Source: JAAZKA01 sp034926225 (lineage in GTDB: Bacteria; Bacillota; Clostridia; Oscillospirales; QAMX01). Taken from it: DNA of 64,000 bases. Made by a program: the position numbers and the translations under genes. The notes under the pieces are model-generated. The model was not told the DNA's origin and searched no databases. It saw only the letters and a list, made by a program, of their open reading frames with translations. Of the stretch, positions 55,729 to 63,751 are shown piece after piece. The DNA is taken from positions 124,001 to 188,000 of the forward strand of contig JAYFRF010000015.1 in the NCBI GenBank assembly GCA_034926225.1, read 5' to 3'. The stretch's first letter is position 1; the number at the start of each line of letters is the position of its first letter.

Positions 55729-56742
55729 TTATCTCCGCACACGTCCGGATGTATCGCCGTTCATCAGAGCATATACCTCGTTTAGCGTAACCAAGTTAAA
55801 ATCACCCGGAATCGTCTGTTTCAGCGCGGAGGCGGCCACTGCGAATTCGCCGGTTTTCCGTAAATCGAATCCGTTTAATAGCGAGTAAATCATACCGGCT
55901 GCGAAAGATGCCCCGCCTCCTCCACGGTCGACCAACCGGATATCGTATTTCATGGTATGATAGAACTCCTGCCCGTCGTAAAGCAAAGCCGACCAGCCGT
56001 TATCGGAGGCGGAATAACTTTCGCGCAGGGTGGATGCGATATACCGGAAGCCGAAGCTTTCCTTTAACCGGCGAAAAACATCTTTATAACCTTCGATATT
56101 CGGGGCGTCCCCGCCGGTATCGACGGGCGACACGCCTAAAACGGTTTGAATATCCTCTCTGCCTCCGATACAAACGTCGGTATGCCGCATCAAAGGCACC
56201 ATCACGCGTCTGGCTTTTTCCGAACTCCACAGCTTACTCCGATAATTCAAATCCACGCTGACAGGCACGCGGTGTTTTTTAGCGGCTTTCATAGCCTCCT
56301 CCGTAAGCGCCGCCGCATTATCGCTGATGGCCGGAGTGATGCCGGATATATGGAACCAGTCGGCATTTGTAAAAATGCCGTCGAAATCGAAATCCTCCGG
56401 CTTTGCTTCCGCTATGGACGAATGTTTCCGGTCGTATACTACGTCGGAGGGACGCATTGACGCGCCGCTTTCATAGAAATTCAACCCAAGCCGTTCTCCG
56501 CCGCGAGGAATGAAGCGGGTATCCACCCCCTGTTCACGCAGTTTATTCATGGCGGTCTGGCCAAGCGGATTATCCGGCAGTTTGGTAACGTACCGGCTTT
56601 CCAGACCGAATCGTGCGAGCATGACGGCGACGATCGATTCGTCTCCGCCGTAGAAAACATCAAACGAAGCTGCCTGTTCAAAACGGAGGTTTCCTTTTGG
56701 CATAAACCGGATCATCATTTCCCCCATGGTTACTACTCTCAT
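55729..56742 (-). CDS. PfkB-family sugar kinase, KDG-kinase-like, lacking the usual catalytic Asp
   Basis: A 337-aa PfkB kinase that would phosphorylate 2-keto-3-deoxygluconate. It starts RVVTMGEMMIRFMPKG, has the N-terminal GG motif as FYGGDESIVAVMLARFG and the substrate region GERLGLNFYESGASMRPS. PfkB signature 2 reads VDRGGGGASFAAGMIYSLL, where families have G-A/G-G-D; the position of the catalytic base is Ala278. The rest of the fold is intact and the genomic pairing with KDPG aldolase argues for a kinase. Either activity is reduced or another Asp takes over. Confidence 0.82.
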   Translation of the reverse strand: MRVVTMGEMMIRFMPKGNLRFEQAASFDVFYGGDESIVAVMLARFGLESRYVTKLPDNPLGQTAMNKLREQGVDTRFIPRGGERLGLNFYESGASMRPSDVVYDRKHSSIAEAKPEDFDFDGIFTNADWFHISGITPAISDNAAALTEEAMKAAKKHRVPVSVDLNYRSKLWSSEKARRVMVPLMRHTDVCIGGREDIQTVLGVSPVDTGGDAPNIEGYKDVFRRLKESFGFRYIASTLRESYSASDNGWSALLYDGQEFYHTMKYDIRLVDRGGGGASFAAGMIYSLLNGFDLRKTGEFAVAASALKQTIPGDFNLVTLNEVYALMNGDTSGRVRR

Positions 56743-56765
56743 AATACTACACCCTTCTTACCTAA

Positions 56766-57419
56766 TCAAGTCTTACCATAACCGTTCAGGAAATACAGCC
56801 GGCCGGCCTCCACCCATTTCGCGTCAATGCGGTTTATTTCTAGATTGCTTGTAATATGTAGATACATTTTAGCGGATTTTTCGACAACCTGACAGCATAT
56901 GCGCGCTTCCGCAAGCGAGGAACCGCAGCATACGGGTCCGTGATTGCGGATCAAAACCGCGTTTACTGATCCGATGGACTCTGTAACGACACGACCAAGT
57001 TCCGCATGGTTTTCTGACGGAACGAAACGGGATGATAACGGAATGTCTCCTCCGATCAGCTGACACATTTCTTCAGAAATAGTCGGGATTCCTCCTTCAA
57101 TGGCGGACGCGGCCATAGCGTAAGGAGAATGGGTATGGATGATGGCCTTTACATCCTCACGCTGGTTCATAATGCCCCGGTGGATCTCACGTTCACTGGT
57201 GGACAACCGGTTCCCGGATATTTGTCTTCCGTCAGAGGCCAGTACAACCAGGTCCTCCGCTTCCATACGTTCATATGGGAGCTTGGAAGGTGTTATCAGA
57301 ATGCTCCCGTCCTCCAGTTTAACGCTGACATTTCCCCATGTACCGAATACATAACCGGCTGAAACCAACCATTTGCAGGTATTAATAATTTCCTGCCGTA
57401 ACTGTACAGTATCAATCAT
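56766..57419 (-). CDS. Class II aldolase/adducin-family protein
   Basis: A 217-aa zinc aldolase or epimerase of the L-fuculose-1-phosphate aldolase/L-ribulose-5-phosphate 4-epimerase fold. Motifs are GNVSVKLEDGSILITPS near residue 28, the zinc pair in IIHTHSPYAMA near 93 and the third ligand in KMYLHI near 187. The catalytic Glu is probably in SEREIHRGI near 76. It is the first gene of the catabolic operon, 20 bases downstream of the operator. AGGTGA precedes ATG 57419. Substrate assignment between fuculose, rhamnulose, ribulose and related phosphates is open. Confidence 0.85.
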   Translation of the reverse strand: MIDTVQLRQEIINTCKWLVSAGYVFGTWGNVSVKLEDGSILITPSKLPYERMEAEDLVVLASDGRQISGNRLSTSEREIHRGIMNQREDVKAIIHTHSPYAMAASAIEGGIPTISEEMCQLIGGDIPLSSRFVPSENHAELGRVVTESIGSVNAVLIRNHGPVCCGSSLAEARICCQVVEKSAKMYLHITSNLEINRIDAKWVEAGRLYFLNGYGKT

Positions 57420-57439
57420 TAAATGATCACCTCTCATAA

Positions 57440-57455
57440 GCGTTACCGGTTACGC
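57440..57455 (-). promoter_or_regulatory. LacI-type operator 1 at the catabolic promoter
   Basis: GCGTTACCGGTTACGC, a near-palindrome placed directly downstream of the minus-strand -10 box, over the transcription start. It shares the GCGT-(A/T)-AC-CG-GT-(A/T)-ACGC core with the sites at 58684, 58827 and 58876. Confidence 0.82.
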
Positions 57456-57457
57456 AT

Positions 57458-57486
57458 AGTATATCACGCCAAATTGGTATTGTCAA
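57458..57486 (-). promoter_or_regulatory. Promoter of the catabolic operon
   Basis: On the minus strand TTGACA (57481-57486), 17 bases, TATACT (57458-57463). Confidence 0.8.
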
Positions 57487-57521
57487 TCCGGAAAAACAGA
57501 ATCGTAGATAAAATAGAATAC

Positions 57522-57549
57522 TTGACAACCTGCCGTAAAATGGTATACT
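57522..57549 (+). promoter_or_regulatory. Promoter of the lacI gene
   Basis: TTGACA (57522-57527), 16 bases, TATACT (57544-57549), divergent from the catabolic promoter with about 35 bases between the two -35 boxes. No operator copy overlaps it. Confidence 0.75.
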
Positions 57550-57579
57550 AACAGTATCTGTAAGAAGGAGAAGCCGGTT

Positions 57580-58620
57580 ATGAGTGAGGATAAAAAAGTC
57601 ACGATCTACGATATAGCAAACGAGCTTGGAATATCGGTGGGGACCGTATACCGCGCCTTGCATAATACAGGGCGCATTAACGCGGATACCAAGCAGCGGG
57701 TATTGGATACGGCCGAAAAAATGGGGTTTCAAGCCAATCCGGCCGCGCAGAGCCTGCGCAGGAATCCAATCTATATCGGCGTAATCCTTTGCTGCCCCGT
57801 AAAACAATATTTGGATGAAATCAAACGAGGGATGGATGCGGTTTTCGATCAACTGCGACCGTATCACGTATACTCGGACATTCGTACGCTTTATGGAGAA
57901 AATGCCGAAACGAATTCTTATGAAATCAATGCGATGCTAGACGAATTCGTAGAAAAGAGTGTAAAGGGTGTTGTCCTGTTTTTATCGGGCGATAACCGCG
58001 GCTATCGTTCTACTATCGAGCGATTGGAGCAGAAAGGGATACCGGTTGCGACTGTGGCAAATGATATCGAAGGCAGCCGACGAGTAATATCCGTTTCCGC
58101 AGATGGTCAATGCGCGGGGCAATTAGCGGCGGAAATTCTATATCTCTGCTGTCCGAATAAGCGGGTTGCCATATTAACCGGAAGCAACGACACGGCGATC
58201 CATAAAGAGAACTTAATCGGCTTTATGAAATATACCGACGGACATCCATTTTCTGCTATCGATGTGTATGAGCATAAAGATCAGCCTGATCTGGTTGTAC
58301 ATCAAATAAATGAGATTTTAAAAGCGGAGGATCCATATCGTGGGTTATATATTACGTCGGCGAGTTCAATTTGTGCTTGCCAGTATATTTGGAAAACCGG
58401 TTTAAAGGGTAAAATTAAGATCATTACAACCGATTTGTTCCAAGAAAACAAAGAGCTACTGCGTAATGAAACCGCATGCGCTACGATCTTTCAGGATCCG
58501 TACAGACAAGGAAAAATGGTTATTCAACAGATATACGGATATATTAATAAGGAAGATACGGCGGAACTGACTTTACTCAAGCCAATCGCTATTTTCCGTT
58601 CTAATATGAACATGTTTTAA
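57580..58620 (+). CDS. LacI-family transcriptional regulator
   Basis: A 346-aa regulator with an N-terminal HTH (VTIYDIANELGISVGTVYRA, then LHNTGRIN and VLDTAEKMGFQANPAAQSLR) and a periplasmic-binding-like sensor domain (KGVVLFLSGDNRGY, RVAILTGSNDTAIHKENLIG, KIITTDLFQENK). It probably represses both arms of the surrounding locus and lets go when a pathway sugar binds. Four related operator sites lie in the two intergenic regions beside it. GAAGGAGAA precedes ATG 57580. Confidence 0.92.
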   Translation: MSEDKKVTIYDIANELGISVGTVYRALHNTGRINADTKQRVLDTAEKMGFQANPAAQSLRRNPIYIGVILCCPVKQYLDEIKRGMDAVFDQLRPYHVYSDIRTLYGENAETNSYEINAMLDEFVEKSVKGVVLFLSGDNRGYRSTIERLEQKGIPVATVANDIEGSRRVISVSADGQCAGQLAAEILYLCCPNKRVAILTGSNDTAIHKENLIGFMKYTDGHPFSAIDVYEHKDQPDLVVHQINEILKAEDPYRGLYITSASSICACQYIWKTGLKGKIKIITTDLFQENKELLRNETACATIFQDPYRQGKMVIQQIYGYINKEDTAELTLLKPIAIFRSNMNMF

Positions 58621-58657
58621 AAAGTAGAGAGATAACCCATTGGGAATTTTAAGAGCT

Positions 58658-58725
58658 AATTTTGCGGTCAATAAAAAGAATGTGCGTAACTGGTTACGCA
58701 CATTCTTTTTATTGACCGCAAAATT
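58658..58725 (+). repeat. Perfect 33-bp inverted repeat with an operator at its centre
   Basis: The left arm 58658-58690 and right arm 58693-58725 are exact reverse complements, separated only by TG. The apex reads GCGTAAC-TG-GTTACGC (58684-58699), a perfectly symmetric version of the LacI operator. The right arm carries a T-run (ATTCTTTTTATT). It lies 38 bases after the lacI stop, so it can act as a terminator on RNA and as an operator on DNA. Confidence 0.85.
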
Positions 58726-58795
58726 GTCTGGAGTGCTCTTGTAAAATGCAAAAAAATCGCTTTCTTGATTCAGCAAAAAAAATTAATTAAGGAGA

Positions 58796-58824
58796 TTGAC
58801 ATTAACATAAAGCGGTGTTATAAT
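58796..58824 (+). promoter_or_regulatory. Promoter of the sugar ABC importer
   Basis: TTGACA (58796-58801), 17 bases, TATAAT (58819-58824): an exact consensus, immediately followed by an operator. Confidence 0.85.
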
Positions 58825-58889
58825 ATGCGTAACCGGTAACGCAATTAGAATATGGGAAAGGTAGTGTTATAATATGCGTAACCGGTAAC
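58815..58889 (+). repeat. Duplicated 26-bp -10 box plus operator
   Basis: An identical 26-base segment containing GTGTTATAAT and GCGTAACCGGTAAC occurs at 58815-58840 and at 58864-58889, 49 bases apart. Only the first copy has a good -35 box; the second has TTAGAA at 58845-58850. Confidence 0.85.
58827..58842 (+). promoter_or_regulatory. LacI-type operator 3
   Basis: GCGTAACCGGTAACGC, two bases after the TATAAT of the importer promoter. Confidence 0.82.
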
Positions 58890-58891
58890 AT
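58876..58891 (+). promoter_or_regulatory. LacI-type operator 4
   Basis: GCGTAACCGGTAACAT, the copy in the second 26-base repeat; its last two bases depart from the consensus. Confidence 0.7.
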
Positions 58892-58921
58892 AACTAAGAG
58901 TTGAGAAGGAAGGTTATTATT

Positions 58922-59854
58922 TTGACAATTGGGCAGACACAGAAGAGGAAAAAGAGCTTATGGTCAATGCTATACCGTCAAAGGTTCCTTTATCTTTTAT
59001 TTTTACCTGGAGCCGCTTACTTTATAATTTTTAAATATGCACCGATGTTTGGCGTATTAATTGCTTTTCAAAATTATAACATATTCAATGGTTTTTTTGG
59101 AAGTGAATGGGTCGGTTTAAAGAATTTTGAGTCGTTTTTTGCAAACCCTATATGTTGGAGATTAATCAAGAATACATTGTTCATTAATATTTACCTTCTG
59201 CTATGGGGTTTTCCGGCTCCGATTCTTTTGGCGCTAATGATTAACGAGGTAAGAAATAACTTTACCAAACGTTTTGTGCAGACTGTCAGCTATCTTCCCC
59301 ACTTTATTACCACCGTTATCATCGTTGGTATTGTTACGGATGCTATGAGCCCGAGTACCGGCGCTATTGGCAAACTTCTGAATGCAATTTTAAATAAAGA
59401 AATCATCTTTATGTCCGATGCGGCGTGGTTTCGAAGAATATATGTTACTGCTGACATCTGGAGAGGCATTGGATGGGGAACGATTATTTATTTAGCTGCT
59501 TTGTCGGGAGTGGATGTCGCTTTGTATGAAGCAGCGATGATAGACGGAGCTGGGAAGTTGAAACGCATGTGGTATATTACCATACCATGCATTGTTCCGA
59601 CGATCATCATTGTTTTAATCCTGAGAATGGGATCCATGCTAAGCGTAGGGTTTGAAACCGTTTATTTAATGCAGACGCCTCTAAATACGGCGACTTCCGA
59701 GGTTTTAAGTACCTTTGTTTACAAACGCGGGCTTTCAGGAGGACAGTACAGTTACGGTGCCGCTGTGGACTTATTCAATTCTATTATCGGATTTTTGCTT
59801 CTTGTATCCGTTAATAAAATCTCATCCAAAGTAGGCGAAACAAGCTTGTGGTAA
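58922..59854 (+). CDS. Sugar ABC transporter permease, LplB-like
   Basis: A 310-aa inner-membrane permease with six helices. It starts TIGQTQKRKKSLWSMLYRQR and shows the LplB hallmarks PMFGVLIAFQNYN and SYLPHFITTVIIVG, and the EAA loop YEAAMIDGAGKLKRMWYITI that contacts the ATPase. The start is TTG 58922 with GAAGGAAGG 9 bases upstream; the open frame from TTG 58901 would put the ribosome-binding site inside the gene. No ATPase gene is present, as usual for this family, which shares a general MsmX-type ATPase. Confidence 0.88.
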   Translation: MTIGQTQKRKKSLWSMLYRQRFLYLLFLPGAAYFIIFKYAPMFGVLIAFQNYNIFNGFFGSEWVGLKNFESFFANPICWRLIKNTLFINIYLLLWGFPAPILLALMINEVRNNFTKRFVQTVSYLPHFITTVIIVGIVTDAMSPSTGAIGKLLNAILNKEIIFMSDAAWFRRIYVTADIWRGIGWGTIIYLAALSGVDVALYEAAMIDGAGKLKRMWYITIPCIVPTIIIVLILRMGSMLSVGFETVYLMQTPLNTATSEVLSTFVYKRGLSGGQYSYGAAVDLFNSIIGFLLLVSVNKISSKVGETSLW

Positions 59855-59869
59855 AGGAGGTTATAAGGA

Positions 59870-60748
59870 ATGAGAATTCGGCAAACCGCTGGTGAAATTG
59901 TTTTTAACATTTTCAATACGATATTTTTAGGCATTGTTGTTTATATCACCTTAGCGCCGTTTTGGTCTATTTTCATATCGTCTATAAGTGATCCTCAATT
60001 GGTTATCCGCAATGAAGTCGGCTGGTATCCAAAAGGGCTGACGTTACTCAACTACCGTGTGATATTCAGCAACGACGAAGTTTTCGTCGCATATTGGAAT
60101 ACGATCGTCTACACGACCCTCGGGACCGTAATCAATATCCTTTTTACCTTTACAATGGCTTACCCTCTATCCAGACGTACGTTTTACGGAAGAGGGATAT
60201 ACATGAAACTCGTGACGTTTACGATGCTCTTTAGCGGAGGGTTGATTCCGACATTTTTAGTTGTGAATGGCCTCGGCATGTACAATACAATTTGGGCTAT
60301 CGTGATTCCAGGCGCCATAACGACATGGAATCTCATCATAACGATCACCTTTTTCATGGCTTTACCTAGCAGCCTTGAAGAATCTGCTATGATCGACGGG
60401 GCTAACGATATCCAAGTATTCGTTAGGATCTATATACCGTTATCAATGCCTATCTTTGCGACCATGACGCTGTTTTATGCCGTTGGTCACTGGAACGACT
60501 TCTTTGGTCCTCTTATTTATTTAAACGATAAAAAGTACTATCCGTTAACGATATTTCTCCGGAGCATCATATCGGCCGCTGAAGTCAAGCAATATGAAAT
60601 GAGCGGCGCCATGGATACGGGTTCCCTGATTTCGGTCGGTATTAAATATGCCACTATCATTGCAACGACGCTGCCTATCATCTGTGTATATCCGTTTCTG
60701 CAAAAATACTTTGTTAAAGGTGTTATGATCGGCTCTATTAAAGGGTAA
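59870..60748 (+). CDS. Sugar ABC transporter permease, YtcP/LplC-like
   Basis: A 292-aa partner permease with six helices. It has FNIFNTIFLGIVVYITLAPF at the start, the typical MLFSGGLIPTFLVVNGLGM near residue 115, the EAA loop LEESAMIDGANDIQVFVRIY near 170 and the family-specific end FVKGVMIGSIKG. GGAGG precedes ATG 59870, 15 bases after the first permease. Confidence 0.9.
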   Translation: MRIRQTAGEIVFNIFNTIFLGIVVYITLAPFWSIFISSISDPQLVIRNEVGWYPKGLTLLNYRVIFSNDEVFVAYWNTIVYTTLGTVINILFTFTMAYPLSRRTFYGRGIYMKLVTFTMLFSGGLIPTFLVVNGLGMYNTIWAIVIPGAITTWNLIITITFFMALPSSLEESAMIDGANDIQVFVRIYIPLSMPIFATMTLFYAVGHWNDFFGPLIYLNDKKYYPLTIFLRSIISAAEVKQYEMSGAMDTGSLISVGIKYATIIATTLPIICVYPFLQKYFVKGVMIGSIKG

Positions 60749-60792
60749 AAACGGGAAATCCGTTTTTATAAAAATATCATAAGGAGAAGGGT

Positions 60793-62424
60793 ATGGCAAT
60801 GAAAGGATCAAAAAAGAAACTCTCGGCATGTCTGGCGCTTATGTTAGCCATCGCTTTTGTGCTGACTTCATGCGCAGGAAATGACTCAGGCAAAACTGCG
60901 ACATCGGTTGCCACCACAACTACAGCGGCCAATACGACCACTGCCGCTGCTGCGACAGCGGCAACGACTACGGCGGCGGCAAATACCACGACAGCGGCGG
61001 TAACGACGGCTGCTGCGGATGTCGTTACGCTTACTTACCTTTGCTGGGATCATGGCAGCTGGGTGATCAAAAACGATACACCCGTGCTACAGGCTATCAA
61101 AGACCGGATCGGCGTGGAAATCGATTACATCCCTCTTGCTCAGGACAGTGCAGATCAGAAGTTGAATACCATTTTTGCTTCAGGCGATATGCCCGATTTA
61201 ATGACCCTGACGATGGATAAAGCAAAGCAGGTCGGATCCAACGTGCTGATCGATTATAAAGATTATATCGACAGCAGCATGCCTTCCGTTAAAAAGCTGA
61301 CCGAAGAACTTACGTCGTATATACCGTCTGTATCGGATATGAACGGTGCGATTTTCGGTATCCCGCTGTATGGAATATGCGAAATCAAGATGGGCCTTGA
61401 CGCGCGTCAGGATTTGATGGAGAAATACGATATTGCAGATCCGACTAATCTGGACGAATTCAAAACGATGCTGGAGACCCTGCAGAAAAACGAACCTGAT
61501 TGCATCCCTCTTGGTGCTCAGCCAAATTACGTGACGCTGTTGATGGTATTCGCCCCGATATTCGGTTTAAGCCCCGAAAACATGAAGGATTACGGAGATG
61601 GAAAACTCGTTCTAAACGCCACTCAGGACACTTACAAAGAAATGCTTTTGTATTTAAACGATCTGTACAATGAGAAGCTCCTCGATCAGGAGTATACGGT
61701 GAGAACCTCACAAGGCTGGGAAGAAGCGGTTTCGACCGGAAAGATGGCTGTGTTTACCGGTTATGCAGGTCGTTCCGATTCTTTCAATAACAGCAGCTTA
61801 AAGGGAACCGACATGTACTTTAAGTGCCTCCCGTTAATCGAAGGACCGGATGGAGATAAGGGCATGGCTGCCTATAGCAAGATGCTTCTCAGCTACGCCA
61901 ATTGTATTACGAAGAGCTGCACGAATATCGACGTCGCCATCAAGTATGTGGATTTCCTGATGTCCGATGAAGGTATGGTTTTAACGCAATGGGGTATCGA
62001 AGGGGAAACTTATACGGTTAACGGCGGTAAAAAGCAGTTGATCGATTCCACGCTGGCGACGGATATGAATAAACAAGCTGAATTCGGCATCGGCCAGCCG
62101 ATGTTCCCGCGCCGCAACGATCCGGAGTGGATCGACCAGACACTTGGAGTTGAAACGAAGAAAGCTATCGAAATGTATTCACCCTATTTCATCTATCCGC
62201 TGCCTTCTCTTAATTATACGGAAGACGAGAATACAGAGAGAGCCGATCTTTGGACGAATCTGAACGAGTACATCAACGAGTACACCCATAACATGATCAC
62301 CGGTAAAGTCAACGCAACGACCGATTGGGATACCTTCCAAAGTAATCTGAAATCCATGGGTGTGGACAGGTATATGGAAATCATTAATGTAGCGTATGCA
62401 AGATATCTTGATTCCATGAAGTAA
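60793..62424 (+). CDS. Extracellular sugar-binding lipoprotein with a Thr/Ala linker
   Basis: A 543-aa lipoprotein. The signal peptide ends in lipobox LTSC (Cys near residue 27). A linker of about 45 residues consists almost only of Thr and Ala with a few Asn/Val (residues ~33-76). The binding domain of the LplA type then starts VVTLTYLCWDHGSW. It delivers the sugar to the two permeases. The start may be ATG 60793 or 60799; the latter is better spaced from AAGGAGAAGG. A terminator follows. Confidence 0.9.
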   Translation: MAMKGSKKKLSACLALMLAIAFVLTSCAGNDSGKTATSVATTTTAANTTTAAAATAATTTAAANTTTAAVTTAAADVVTLTYLCWDHGSWVIKNDTPVLQAIKDRIGVEIDYIPLAQDSADQKLNTIFASGDMPDLMTLTMDKAKQVGSNVLIDYKDYIDSSMPSVKKLTEELTSYIPSVSDMNGAIFGIPLYGICEIKMGLDARQDLMEKYDIADPTNLDEFKTMLETLQKNEPDCIPLGAQPNYVTLLMVFAPIFGLSPENMKDYGDGKLVLNATQDTYKEMLLYLNDLYNEKLLDQEYTVRTSQGWEEAVSTGKMAVFTGYAGRSDSFNNSSLKGTDMYFKCLPLIEGPDGDKGMAAYSKMLLSYANCITKSCTNIDVAIKYVDFLMSDEGMVLTQWGIEGETYTVNGGKKQLIDSTLATDMNKQAEFGIGQPMFPRRNDPEWIDQTLGVETKKAIEMYSPYFIYPLPSLNYTEDENTERADLWTNLNEYINEYTHNMITGKVNATTDWDTFQSNLKSMGVDRYMEIINVAYARYLDSMK

Positions 62425-62435
62425 TAATAAATTGG

Positions 62436-62492
62436 ACGCCTCATTATTGGGTATTATGCGATGCTGAATAATGAGGCGTTATTTAAGTTTTT
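62436..62492 (+). terminator. Terminator of the importer operon
   Basis: A 13-bp stem, ACGCCTCATTATT (62436-62448) with AATAATGAGGCGT (62467-62479), followed by TATTTAAGTTTTT. Confidence 0.75.
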
Positions 62493-62696
62493 ATGGATGA
62501 TCAAATAAGAGTAACATGGTATTTAGCAGGATTCAATCATCCTACGGAGGTCGTCCCATATTGAAATGATATGTCAAACAGTTTCCACAGTGCAGACAAT
62601 GATTTTAGTCTATTATCAGTGGGACATTTGAAATATTAATTCCTTGCCGTTTGGGCAATTATTACTTTCAGAAACGTTCTAATAAAAATTGTTCAC
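62493..62696. other. Non-coding stretch, perhaps end of an IS3 element
   Basis: No ORF is present. It lies between the importer terminator and the IS3 remnant and may contain the right end of that element (a GTCCCA-type motif on each side, at about 62552 and as TGGGAC at 62620), but I could not define terminal repeats. Confidence 0.3.
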
Positions 62697-62830
62697 GCTA
62701 CTCAAAGGGCTTGTTGTCTGTGTGAATCGCAGATGGCAAGCCGTTTAGTTTTGCCCTGCCACGACGGTTATTGTAAGAATCAAGATATTTAATGAGTTCC
62801 CAGTTGAAGTGTTCCATAGAGCGGAACCCC
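62697..62830 (-). mobile_element. IS3-family transposase (OrfB) C-terminal remnant
   Basis: The minus-strand frame FRSMEHFNWELIKYLDSYNN followed by RRGRAKLNGLPSAIHTDNK and a stop is the last ~45 residues of IS3/IS150-type OrfB (pattern EYLDYYNxxRxKxKLxGLxP). The rest of the gene is missing. It may belong to the same IS type as the fragment at 40.9 kb. Confidence 0.75.
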
Positions 62831-63056
62831 CCTGTAAATAGAAAAGTTCGCTTTACAGGAGGCCAAAGAAACTCACAACTTCTTTGTTACTCATGTCTTA
62901 CGTCTAAAAGAGTTCACCTAATGGTTAGGGGCTTGCATAATAAGTCGATTTTAAAATATAAAGTATTTACAGATGTTTCAAAACGCAGAGCACATTCTAC
63001 GGATAAATGTACCATAGATTATCCCCAAAATTGATGGTCTTCGAACACTGTGATAC
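62831..63056. other. Non-coding stretch before the DUF4367 remnant
   Basis: It holds a small inverted repeat, CCTGTAAA/TTTACAGG (about 62831-62861). The expected ECF sigma gene upstream of a DUF4367 protein is not present. Confidence 0.3.
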
Positions 63057-63068
63057 GAGGTGATAACT

Positions 63069-63677
63069 GTGCTTTCTGAAGATGAGCAGCTTATCCATGA
63101 GGAGAAAAACCGGCACGCCCTGTACAAAGAGCTGAAAATCAGCGAACGCACGAAACGGAAATCCCGAGTATACCATGTATTTGCACGGGTGGCGGTGATT
63201 CTATTGATCTGCGGCGCTTTGTTTGGCACATTGTATTCGACTACGGAAGCTTTCCGGGTGGAGGTTCTGAAAGTCGTTTACTCGATACGAGAAAATATAC
63301 GGAGATTCGCTTGACCGACGCTGATAACAGATCTTCGGAAGAAAGCGCCTGTGCTACCCCCTTCTTATCTTCCCACTGGCGTGGTTCTGACAAACTCAAC
63401 GGTGTAGCCAAATTACATCGATTGGACGTACAGCCTTGACAATGACCCCGTTCTGGTGATCAGCGTCACGGAGATAACTGAGAACAGTACCATTCGAATT
63501 GATACGGAAGACGCTGTCGTAAAAAGTATTCCCATTGGTAGTTACGAAGGTCTTTGTATCGAAAAGAATGGTTATATCAGTGTCACATGGACCACTGAGC
63601 AGCAAGCGTACGACATTTATAGCCTGCTGTCAAAGGAAGAAACGATTCGTATCGCGCAGAGTTTTTACGAATCGTAG
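63069..63677 (+). pseudogene. DUF4367-type anti-sigma-like protein, broken
   Basis: GTG 63069 with GAGGTGA upstream opens LSEDEQLIHEEKNRHALYKE, followed by one membrane helix (VAVILLICGALFGTLYS). Near 63290 the frame shifts to KYTEIRLTDADNRSSEESA, near 63360 it shifts again to PSYLPTGVVLTNSTV, there is a stop at about 63402, and the C-terminal domain continues as VLVISVTEITENSTIRIDTE to FYES. Intact relatives are membrane proteins paired with ECF sigma factors. Confidence 0.7.
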
Positions 63678-63702
63678 CCTTCTTAAATATATGCTTTATA
63701 AC

Positions 63703-63751
63703 GCACCCCGAAAATGACATTGATGAAAAATCGATGCTTTTTTCGGGGTGC
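63703..63751. terminator. Terminator-like hairpin
   Basis: A perfect 12-bp stem, GCACCCCGAAAA (63703-63714) with TTTTCGGGGTGC (63740-63751), and a 25-base loop. There is no clear T-run beyond the stem on either strand, so termination is uncertain. Confidence 0.5.
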
